A program made the translations under genes and the position numbers. The notes beneath the pieces were generated by a model that saw only the letters and a list, made by a program, of their open reading frames with translations, was not told the DNA's origin and did no database searches. This document shows, piece by piece, positions 1 through 5,408 of a stretch of DNA of 6,294 bases; the stretch's first letter is position 1; each line of letters starts with the position of its first letter. The DNA is from Thermoflexales bacterium (GTDB lineage: Bacteria; Chloroflexota; Anaerolineae; Fen-1058): positions 1-6,294 of the forward strand of contig JAFGFO010000305.1 in NCBI GenBank assembly GCA_016931085.1. Reading direction: 5' to 3'.

Positions 1-47
1 CCTGAATGGGGTTCAGGTGGTCGGCAGTTCAAATCTGCCCGCCCCGA
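1..47 (+). tRNA. tRNA-Pro (anticodon GGG), 3' part only
   Basis: The window opens inside a tRNA. Bases 1-5 (CCTGA) pair with 13-17 (TCAGG) to form a 5-bp anticodon stem. The 7-nt loop at 6-12 is ATGGGGT, giving U33, anticodon GGG at 8-10 and G37, as expected for a proline tRNA. A 5-nt variable loop (18-22) leads to a T arm with stem GGCAG/CTGCC (23-27, 35-39) and loop TTCAAAT. The acceptor 3' strand is CGCCCCG (40-46), with discriminator A at 47. The encoded bases 48-50 are CAA, so CCA would be added after transcription. The D arm and 5' acceptor strand lie outside the window. Confidence 0.9.
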
Positions 48-50
48 CAA
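23..50 (+). other. Inferred attachment-site end (attL/attR) in tRNA 3' end
   Basis: A tyrosine recombinase gene starts 191 bases past the tRNA 3' end with no other gene between, and phage-type genes follow. Proviruses and integrative elements commonly recombine within the T arm and acceptor end of a tRNA gene, restoring an intact tRNA at one junction. The core is therefore probably within the last part of this tRNA. Its exact limits cannot be seen, because the second copy would lie at the far end of the element outside the window. The placement is inference. Confidence 0.4.
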
Positions 51-51
51 A

Positions 52-107
52 GGCCAGTTCTGACCACTAGAAGCGCCGTATACCGGCCTCTAGTGGTCAG
101 AACGGCC
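52..107. repeat. Long inverted repeat, 15-bp perfect arms
   Basis: GTTCTGACCACTAGA (57-71) is matched exactly by its reverse complement at 89-103. The arms extend outward to GGCC on both sides (52-55 and 104-107), with one unpaired A at 56. The 17-base centre contains a further small stem, GCCG (75-78) against CGGC (84-87), so the whole could fold as a long, slightly bulged hairpin or cruciform. It starts 5 bases after the tRNA end. No T-run follows, so it is not a standard intrinsic terminator, although it could end tRNA transcription. It could also be a site for the neighbouring recombinase or its directionality factor. Confidence 0.8.
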
Positions 108-121
108 AGGTTCCCCCCGAG

Positions 122-140
122 GTGGCGCTTTTTGCACCAC
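122..140. repeat. Imperfect hairpin with T5 loop
   Basis: GTGGCGC (122-128) and GCACCAC (134-140) pair with one C-A mismatch around a TTTTT loop (129-133). It lies between the long inverted repeat and the integrase promoter. The T-run sits in the loop rather than after the stem, so it does not look like a terminator. Its role is unknown. Confidence 0.45.
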
Positions 141-187
141 TTGAAATTTCGTATCCCCTACCCACAAAAAACACAATCGAATGTAAA

Positions 188-216
188 TGCACATCTACTG
201 GTAGAGAACATATGAT
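188..216 (+). promoter_or_regulatory. Candidate integrase promoter with small dyad in spacer
   Basis: A good -10 box, TATGAT (211-216), has a weak -35-like hexamer, TGCACA (188-193), exactly 17 bases upstream. The predicted transcript would begin near 223, a few bases before the ribosome binding site at 228-233. The spacer contains a short dyad, TCTAC-TG-GTAGA (194-205), in a position where a bound protein could block the promoter. The dyad and -10 box are plain in the sequence. Promoter activity and any regulation are inference, assuming sigma70-like promoters in this host. Confidence 0.4.
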
Positions 217-237
217 CTAATTCAATCGGAGGGCAAC

Positions 238-1143
238 ATGAAACTCACGCTTTCTCAATCTATCGAGGGGGTCACGCTGGCCAAGACCGCGGCCGGATTC
301 AGCCAGGCCACGCTGGACATTCACACCAACGGATGGAGAATACTGCAAGGATTCATCGATCCGGGCACGCACATCGACGAGATCACCAAGCACGACCTGG
401 TCGCTTTCTTCGCCTGGCTCAACGACGGCTATCTCACCGCCAGCGGGGACCGCCTGGGCCAATATTCGCTGTACAACATCCACAGCGCTCTGTGCGCGTT
501 GTGGAAGTGGGCCTACGAAGAAGAATTTACGCCAGCCAACATCATGCTGGCCATACCGCGTCCCAAATTGGTCGAGCCGGTCATCGAGCCATTCTCCAAG
601 GGCGACGTGGAGGCGCTCCTGCAGGCGTGCCGCCTGTCACGCTCGACGGCTACCCGCGACCGCGCCATCCTCCTGACTTTGCTCAGCACCGGCCTGCGCG
701 CCACCGAGCTGTGCGGCATCCAAATCAAAGATGTGAGCCTGCGGCAAAACAGCGTCAAGGTCTTGGGTAAGGGAAAGAGGGAACGGATCGCCCGCTTTGG
801 CAAGCGCACGGCCAAGGCTATTTGGCTGCACATCCAGACGATCGAGAGCAAGACCGAGGACACCTTTCTGTTCGCGTCATCCGACGATCCTCTCACGCGC
901 TATGGACTGCACCGCCTGCTGTGCAGATTGGGCAAGCGGGCCAAAATCAAAGACTGCAACCCGCATAGATTCAGACACACATTCGCGATCAATTACCTGC
1001 GCAATGGCGGGGATCTGTTTACCCTCCAGGCCCTGATGGGGCACAGTTCGCTGGAGATGGTCCGGCGCTACGCCCGCGTGGCCGCCATCGACTGCGCGGC
1101 CGCGCACGAGCGGGCCGACCCGGTGGATAACTGGAGATTGTAA
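238..1143 (+). CDS. int: Tyrosine recombinase / integrase, XerC/D-like, 301 aa
   Basis: This is a site-specific DNA recombinase that should integrate the element at the adjacent tRNA-Pro, and excise it, through a covalent 3'-phosphotyrosyl intermediate. An N-terminal SAM-like core-binding domain spans about residues 8-110 and the catalytic domain about 118-285. The full active site is visible: Arg154 (STGLRATEL), Lys178 (LGKGKRER), His243 and Arg246 (HRFRH), His269 (LMGHSS) and nucleophile Tyr278 (RRY). The length is that of XerC/D-type enzymes, and there is no room for the arm-binding N-terminal domain of lambda-type integrases. GGAGGG at 228-233 sits 4 bases before the ATG and fixes the start. 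It is the only + strand gene and converges with the 398-aa gene. Recombinase activity is near certain. The target site is inferred from position. Confidence 0.95.
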   Translation: MKLTLSQSIEGVTLAKTAAGFSQATLDIHTNGWRILQGFIDPGTHIDEITKHDLVAFFAWLNDGYLTASGDRLGQYSLYNIHSALCALWKWAYEEEFTPANIMLAIPRPKLVEPVIEPFSKGDVEALLQACRLSRSTATRDRAILLTLLSTGLRATELCGIQIKDVSLRQNSVKVLGKGKRERIARFGKRTAKAIWLHIQTIESKTEDTFLFASSDDPLTRYGLHRLLCRLGKRAKIKDCNPHRFRHTFAINYLRNGGDLFTLQALMGHSSLEMVRRYARVAAIDCAAAHERADPVDNWRL

Positions 1144-1152
1144 TACAGGGCA

Positions 1153-1171
1153 GCCAGGCCGCGCGCCTGGC
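1153..1171. terminator. GC-rich hairpin between convergent genes
   Basis: GCCAGGC (1153-1159) and GCCTGGC (1165-1171) form a perfect 7-bp stem around a 5-base loop. The hairpin lies 9 bases past the integrase stop and 8 bases past the stop of the opposing gene, so it could serve both as a shared terminator. There is no T-tract on either strand, so efficient intrinsic termination is uncertain. It may instead limit read-through or protect 3' ends. Confidence 0.5.
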
Positions 1172-1179
1172 CACCCCGC

Positions 1180-2376
1180 TCACGGCGAATACGTCAGCGA
1201 TACGATTTGCCACTGCGAGCTTCCAGGAACCAGGCTCAGCGTCTCGGTAACCAGGTCAACCGTCCACGAGCCGCTGATCACCGTCCACGTCTTGGTGATG
1301 ACCCAATACTGGTACGGCGCCACATCGGCCACGGTCCAGGTCAACACGCCCGTGCCGGTCACGACGCTGCCCGTGTCGCTGATCCAGCTCGTAAAGCCGA
1401 GCGAGTCCGTCCATTCCTCCACCAGCGTGAACGTCACGTTGGACGTGTTGGCGATCGCCACGTGGTCGGCTATCGTGATCGTGTCGCTGGCGGTCACCGT
1501 GGCCGTCGTGCCGGTGACGACGCCGTTGACGTACAGCACCTTGCCCCACGTGATGGCTGGCAGCCTGTTATAGTTCTTTGCCGCCAGCGGCAGATAGTAC
1601 AAATAATCCAGGTAGCTGCCCGCCGGCGGCACGCAGTCCGGCCCCACGCACGTGGCGGTCGCCTCTGGAATGATCTGCCACGGCTTGGACACGCGGGTAG
1701 GGTCGGGCGTCCACGTCGGCGCGGCGGTGGGCAGCGGCGTGATGGTTGCCAGCAGCGACGAGAAAAACGTCAGCGGGCCAGGCGCGCTGCCGCCCAGGGC
1801 AACTTGCAGCACGAACGCGATCACGGCCAATACGCCGGCCAAGCCGAGCGCGATCTGCCGGCCCAGCGGCTTGGGCGGCGAGCTGCGCCAGACCACGCGG
1901 TACTCCATCGCGTCGGCCCCGGCCACAGTGCGCGTGAGCGCGCGTGCTGCCGGCCAGGCCAGGTCGAAGGGCAGCCATGCCTCCATCAACACTCGCAAGC
2001 CCTTGGCCAACCAATCGGCGCCGGCCAGCGCCCCGCCGGACCCGCCGAAATTCGCGCCGGGCGCGGCCACGATAATCCCGGCGCCCGCCCGCTTGAGCGC
2101 TTCAATCATGGCTTCGTTTTCCACGCCGTAGCAGGCCCCGACGAACGCCACTGTATCCAACAGAAACGCATCGGCCAATTTGCCCGACGTGACCACGACC
2201 TCGCGCATATCGTCCAGCCAGGCGCGCCCGTCGAGCGAGGGGTGTAAAAAGACCATCAACAAATCGCCCCTGGCCAGCGCGGCGCCTGGCCAGCGCGTAT
2301 ATACGGCTGCGCCACGACCACCGATCGCGCGCGCGTTGTCGGCGAATGATTCAAGCGCCAAGATTGTCGTCTTCAT
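1180..2376 (-). CDS. Membrane protein with caspase/CHAT-like N-domain and extracellular beta domain, 398 aa
   Basis: Residues about 35-150 follow the clan CD (caspase/CHAT) pattern: a hydrophobic strand ending in His45 (LLMVFLHPS), a second strand ending in Cys82 (DTVAFVGACYG), then an AL-RAGAGIIVAAPG segment and a helix ending in an A-AR motif. His45 and Cys82 are candidate catalytic residues, but HP replaces the usual HG. One transmembrane helix (about 173-195) is preceded by Arg/Lys residues, which predicts a cytoplasmic N-terminus. Outside come a Thr/Pro-rich linker (213-226), a two-Cys segment (C243, C248), the motif YLPLAAKNYN (261-270) and a Thr/Val-rich DUF11-like beta domain (275-398). 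AGGAG lies 8 bases before the ATG. GC content is clearly above that of the operon upstream. Topology is well supported. The peptidase fold is by pattern only, and its role in defence, superinfection exclusion or surface signalling is speculative. Confidence 0.8.
   Translation of the reverse strand: MKTTILALESFADNARAIGGRGAAVYTRWPGAALARGDLLMVFLHPSLDGRAWLDDMREVVVTSGKLADAFLLDTVAFVGACYGVENEAMIEALKRAGAGIIVAAPGANFGGSGGALAGADWLAKGLRVLMEAWLPFDLAWPAARALTRTVAGADAMEYRVVWRSSPPKPLGRQIALGLAGVLAVIAFVLQVALGGSAPGPLTFFSSLLATITPLPTAAPTWTPDPTRVSKPWQIIPEATATCVGPDCVPPAGSYLDYLYYLPLAAKNYNRLPAITWGKVLYVNGVVTGTTATVTASDTITIADHVAIANTSNVTFTLVEEWTDSLGFTSWISDTGSVVTGTGVLTWTVADVAPYQYWVITKTWTVISGSWTVDLVTETLSLVPGSSQWQIVSLTYSP
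2269..2297. repeat. Tandem 13-bp direct repeat inside the 398-aa gene
   Basis: CCTGGCCAGCGCG occurs at 2269-2281 and again at 2285-2297, a 16-base period. The period is not a multiple of three, so the two copies are read in different frames (as part of RWPG and of ALARG). It may be a small duplication in GC-rich coding DNA or chance. Confidence 0.6.
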
Positions 2377-2399
2377 CTTCCTTACTCCTCTGCGGAATA

Positions 2400-2415
2400 G
2401 TTACAACGTTGTAAC
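2400..2415. promoter_or_regulatory. Perfect 16-bp palindrome, candidate operator
   Basis: GTTACAACGTTGTAAC is a perfect palindrome, 24 bases upstream of the 398-aa gene's start and just past the stop of the coiled-coil gene. A further ACAAC half-site occurs at 2421-2425, 18 bases from the ACAAC of the palindrome. On the - strand a TTGTGA hexamer (2418-2423) could be a -35, which would put the palindrome over the spacer and -10 region. The -10 is poor. Its size and symmetry fit a dimeric helix-turn-helix regulator. It suggests that the 398-aa gene is controlled separately from the operon upstream. Confidence 0.55.
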
Positions 2416-2418
2416 AGG

Positions 2419-2919
2419 TCACAACAGCTTGCCGGCTACGAAGTAGATAGCTCCTATAATCAGGCTGACAGTCGCGCCAGCAATGCCTGCGTAGATTATG
2501 ACCTTCGACTCGAATAGTCGAAGCCGTTCAAACTCTCGGTCGTAGGCACTCATTTTTACCGCTAACGCCTCTGTCGTTGCACGGCCAGTCATCTCCCCAA
2601 AACGCCGCTCGACGCCTTTCATATCTGCGTCGTGACTATCTTTTGTAACGTATGTGCCTTGTTGCCTCTCCAGCGCCTTGGCGTGATCTTCTTGCTGTTT
2701 GCGCATCGTCTCCGCATTGTTGTTGAGTGTATCGAGACGATGCTTCATCTCGGCGACAGTAGCCTCATGTGTTTTCTCGGCAGCCAGAAGATTGGCTATT
2801 TGCTTCTCCTCCTCTAGCCTGTGAATATCAGCATGGCCATCTTTGTATTCATGCTGCGCAGCCTCAACCGCAGACACCCTTTCGTTTAGCCGGCGATGCC
2901 GTCGCTTTTCCCTGCTCAT
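2419..2919 (-). CDS. Coiled-coil protein with C-terminal membrane anchor, XhlA-like, 166 aa
   Basis: The protein is highly charged and helical from about residue 10 to 90, rich in Glu, Lys, Arg, Gln and Ala with heptad-like spacing, which indicates a coiled coil. A single hydrophobic helix (about 138-162) ends in a short GKLL tail. Long charged N-terminal helices plus a C-terminal anchor are typical of phage XhlA/haemolysin-like proteins, which sit beside holins and endolysins in lysis cassettes and put the coiled coil in the cytoplasm. The ATG overlaps the stop of the upstream gene as ATGA (2916-2919), so translation is probably coupled. Only a weak GGTGGTG precedes the start. No endolysin is visible nearby, so a lysis role is inferred from architecture. 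It could also be a different phage membrane scaffold. Confidence 0.8.
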   Translation of the reverse strand: MSREKRRHRRLNERVSAVEAAQHEYKDGHADIHRLEEEKQIANLLAAEKTHEATVAEMKHRLDTLNNNAETMRKQQEDHAKALERQQGTYVTKDSHDADMKGVERRFGEMTGRATTEALAVKMSAYDREFERLRLFESKVIIYAGIAGATVSLIIGAIYFVAGKLL

Positions 2920-4334
2920 TGCACCATCACCACCCTTGCGTCATACAGTTGAGGCATGAAACCCCATCCAAGCGGCTCGCCCTCCGGCTCGTTGTAGGAG
3001 AATGGCGACTCTCCCCAGTCGTAGCCCACAAAGCCCCATATCGTGAGGGGCATCACGCCAGGCTGCGCGGCTACCATCCTCACCTCGAACAGCTTGTAGT
3101 AGTCGGCGGTCAAGTCCTCGTAAAATGCCTCGAATGTCCAAAAGAAGTCGTGATCCCGAAGCTGACCGGTCTGCGTCAGCCTTGTCGCCCTCTCTCGCTC
3201 GATCATCGTCGGGTTGGCGAACAGCGATGCCTCTATCATGTCCACACCGTCAGTGTTCGCCACCATCACGGCCACCGTGAACGCCTGGCCCACCCTCACG
3301 GTCTGCTGGCGAGGGACTACGATCAGGGCTGTGCGGGTGATCGGCGTAGTGGGCCACCACACAGGCGGCGGAAAGATTCCCTGGTAGTTGTACATAACTA
3401 CAGGTAAACGCACCCAATTTGTAGCGGTGAACGGCACCGGGGTAGCAGTCGGCGCTGGGGTTGGCGTTGGGGTAGCCTCGCTCACTACCACCATATACGC
3501 ATCGTCGTAGTAGCAGTCATTATTCTCATGTGAGAACGGGAAGTCTGGCTTGCACCTGGCAAACATCGTCACATTGCTGCTGCTGGCCCTTGCCGTCACT
3601 GTGATCAACGTCCAAGCATCCAGGCTGTCCACTGGTTCAGACCAGACGATATTGCTTGATAGCGGGTCACTGCCCCCCGTTGGATCAAGCCCAACCTGGA
3701 TATTCAGGCTGGCCCCGCCTCGCTGGTCGGACAGCCCGTTGCCGCAGACTTCGAGATTCTCCATATACTTGTAGCATTGCCAACCCTTGGCGTGAATGCC
3801 GCCCTCAATCAGGCAACCCACACATGCTGCGCCAACCTGGTACACTCCGAAGCCGGAAGGTTGTACTCGCCCACTCACAAACGTCTTCTGGCTCGATGCT
3901 CCACTGTATACCCGGCCCCACCGCCAATCGCCAGGGCCAGCGATCTCTGCTGGGGCGCACCAACACCCCCTATCCTTGTTCTCGGCACATCCAGTACAGT
4001 TGCTTGGGCATTGGACACAGCCATCCTCGCCACCGTAGCATATCGGCGGGAAGCAGTCGCCCTTCCAAGCCTGCCAGCCAGGCGCTACGTTGCAGGCATC
4101 GCCGCAATTCACATACGGCCCCTCGAAGCTAGGGTTGACCAGCAAATTGCCCGGCACGTCCACGGTAGGGATAGCCGTCGGCGTCTTTGCTATCTGCGCC
4201 ACCGCCTCTATTGGCGATACGGGCGACAGATCTGGCTGCGGCTTATCCTTACAGGTGGAAAGCAGCAGCAGCAAAACTGCTATGGCCAACAATGCCGACA
4301 GGATAACTCTTATCCCTTTTTGTTCATGCAGCAT
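2916..4334 (-). CDS. Exported or lipid-anchored Cys-rich jelly-roll protein with Thr-Pro linker, 472 aa
   Basis: I chose the ATG at 4334 because GGAGGGG lies 4 bases upstream and places a signal segment at the N-terminus; a longer in-frame start at 4373 lacks this. Residues 9-26 are strongly hydrophobic and followed by LLSTC28, a near-lipobox with unusual Thr at -1, so this is either a lipoprotein or an uncleaved anchor. Residues about 62-285 form a carbohydrate-binding-type jelly roll: NLLVNPSFEG, VGLDPTGGSDP and a closing YYDDAYMVV. This region has 16 cysteines, densest at 94-126 (C106-C109-C113-C116, C124-C126). A Thr-Pro linker (288-300), LPVVMYNYQ and a Cys-free cohesin/Ig-like domain (about 336-472) follow. 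The gene overlaps the previous one by 11 bases. This host-style surface protein lies within a phage late operon. The ligand is unknown, and adhesion or lysogenic conversion is inference. Confidence 0.85.
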   Translation of the reverse strand: MLHEQKGIRVILSALLAIAVLLLLLSTCKDKPQPDLSPVSPIEAVAQIAKTPTAIPTVDVPGNLLVNPSFEGPYVNCGDACNVAPGWQAWKGDCFPPICYGGEDGCVQCPSNCTGCAENKDRGCWCAPAEIAGPGDWRWGRVYSGASSQKTFVSGRVQPSGFGVYQVGAACVGCLIEGGIHAKGWQCYKYMENLEVCGNGLSDQRGGASLNIQVGLDPTGGSDPLSSNIVWSEPVDSLDAWTLITVTARASSSNVTMFARCKPDFPFSHENNDCYYDDAYMVVVSEATPTPTPAPTATPVPFTATNWVRLPVVMYNYQGIFPPPVWWPTTPITRTALIVVPRQQTVRVGQAFTVAVMVANTDGVDMIEASLFANPTMIERERATRLTQTGQLRDHDFFWTFEAFYEDLTADYYKLFEVRMVAAQPGVMPLTIWGFVGYDWGESPFSYNEPEGEPLGWGFMPQLYDARVVMVQ

Positions 4335-4746
4335 TAGTCCCCTCCAAGCACCAGACAACCCTGGTCTTTCCATCGTGCCCGTGTATGGCCACCAGGTCGG
4401 CTAGGCTACCGTATACAGCCGTGGACTTTAGCTCAGACTTCCAGCGCAGCACACAAGTACCATCCGAGAACTGGCAGCCTTCCGCGATCTCGCCAACACC
4501 AGAGATACCAGTCTCGTCAACGTCTCGGTATAATACGAATCTTGCAAACATCATCCCCTCGCACACGTAACTCTCATCTCTCCAAAAACACGCAGGGCAC
4601 ACCCGCCCATCGCCCATCAGGTACACATGATCGACAGCCTGACCGCACTTGCAACACACAAAGTCCAAGCCGGTGCTGCCTATGCTGGTAGGCAGCGGAT
4701 CAGGGATATACTCGACCTTGGGCGAACTAGCACCATCAGTCTGCAT
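4324..4746 (-). CDS. Zinc-ribbon phage protein, 140 aa
   Basis: The function is unknown. C31-x2-C34 and C50-x2-C53, separated by 15 residues, form a clear zinc-ribbon-like site, with extra Cys at 32, 62, 91, 98 and 133. The C-terminal half (GVGEIAEGCQFSDG, VLRW, STAVYGSLADL, IHGHDGKTRVVW) resembles a small unannotated protein I recall from phages and prophages near tail or lysis genes. I cannot give a family accession. AGGAAGG lies 8 bases before the ATG. Both ends overlap neighbours by 11 bases, which suggests a coupled translation unit. There is no signal or membrane segment, so a cytoplasmic protein is likely. Confidence 0.8.
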   Translation of the reverse strand: MQTDGASSPKVEYIPDPLPTSIGSTGLDFVCCKCGQAVDHVYLMGDGRVCPACFWRDESYVCEGMMFARFVLYRDVDETGISGVGEIAEGCQFSDGTCVLRWKSELKSTAVYGSLADLVAIHGHDGKTRVVWCLEGTNAA

Positions 4747-5203
4747 CCTTCTTGCCTTCCTCTGCCTTGATCTCCTCGGCCTCCATCGCTGCTAGTTCCT
4801 CTGGCGTGGGGGCCTCAATGATCCAGTCTAGTAGATTGTCGTCAACGCCAGACAGCGACACACCTGTCCGCTTGACCTGGGCTTGCGCCAACTCGCCGAT
4901 GGCAAGTTCGACCTCAACTTTCATGATCTCCTTCATTTGGCGGTCGAGCTCATCCAGCTTTTCAAACTTCTGCTCATTAGTGAGATTGCCGGCAAACAGC
5001 AGTTGGCCAGGCTCTCCGCCCGGCCTGATTCCAAGCTGGCGATATAGCGCCCCGCGTCCCTCATTGAACGAGTCGAGCGCAGGGGCGATAGCTTTCTCGA
5101 TCATCCCAAGTTGAATGGACAACGCCCTAGCCGTAAGTGGAGCCGTGGTCAGCTTGCGCAATGAAGGCAAGCCGTCAATGATTTGCCTCAGCGTGACTTT
5201 CAT
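4736..5203 (-). CDS. DUF1617-like phage protein, 155 aa
   Basis: This is a predicted all-helical cytoplasmic protein. The opening MKVTLRQIIDGLPSLRKLTT, the helix around LSIQLGMIEKAIAPALDSF, the internal YRQLGIRPGG and the acidic helical tail match the layout of DUF1617-type phage proteins. Those are found between tail and lysis genes and have no established activity. The last 25 residues are almost entirely Glu, Ala, Lys and Asp. The ATG follows the previous gene's TAA with no gap (TAAATG), and GGAGG lies 9 bases upstream. Family membership rests on memory of the pattern, so it is moderate. That it is a real protein-coding gene is much more certain. Confidence 0.8.
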   Translation of the reverse strand: MKVTLRQIIDGLPSLRKLTTAPLTARALSIQLGMIEKAIAPALDSFNEGRGALYRQLGIRPGGEPGQLLFAGNLTNEQKFEKLDELDRQMKEIMKVEVELAIGELAQAQVKRTGVSLSGVDDNLLDWIIEAPTPEELAAMEAEEIKAEEGKKDAD

Positions 5204-5398
5204 TTAGTCGATCCTCCGAATTGCGAACTTGCCGGTGACGGCAAGCCTGATAGCCTGGCACAGCATAGACAGCGCCAGGCGGAAGCGCAGAGCACCAAGC
5301 GGGAACACTCCCGCAAACCAGTAGTGGGTTGGCGCAGGCGTGTTGTGTATGCGACCTATTTCTAGTGGTTGGTCATCTTTCACGAATGTCCATTCCAT
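5204..5398 (-). CDS. Small phage protein of unknown function, 64 aa
   Basis: I did not recognise a family. The start at 5398 (MEWTFVKDDQ) is chosen because GGGAGG lies 5 bases upstream and overlaps the TAG stop of the preceding gene; an in-frame ATG 18 codons further upstream has no such site and would overlap that gene. The N-terminal third is polar (PLEIGRIHNTPAPTHYW). The C-terminal half (FPLGALRFRLALSMLCQAIRL) is an amphipathic or weakly hydrophobic helix, ending in FAIRRID. It is directly abutted by the DUF1617-like gene. A membrane-peripheral role is possible but unsupported. Confidence 0.7.
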   Translation of the reverse strand: MEWTFVKDDQPLEIGRIHNTPAPTHYWFAGVFPLGALRFRLALSMLCQAIRLAVTGKFAIRRID

Positions 5399-5408
5399 TT
5401 TATCCTCC

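Noticed and set aside
6..215. Possible coding frame over the tRNA and the inverted repeat.
   Set aside because: It overlaps an unmistakable tRNA and a palindrome, and its translation shows no protein-like features.
1207..2247. Long open frame on the + strand opposite the 398-aa gene.
   Set aside because: Its product is Arg/His/Gly-rich low-complexity sequence, typical of antisense frames in GC-rich coding DNA. The - strand protein has domains, a membrane helix and a good ribosome binding site.
2769..3407. Open frame of about 212 codons on the + strand across the surface-protein gene.
   Set aside because: It has no recognisable features and straddles the coupled ATGA junction of two convincing - strand genes.
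3777..4337. Open frame of about 186 codons on the + strand opposite the Cys-rich jelly-roll region.
   Set aside because: It lies antisense to a well-supported gene with signal segment, domain motifs and ribosome binding site, and has no features of its own.
4335..4373. Longer start for the 472-aa protein at 4373.
   Set aside because: It would add 13 residues before the signal segment and deepen the overlap with the upstream gene. The ATG at 4334 has a strong GGAGGGG site.
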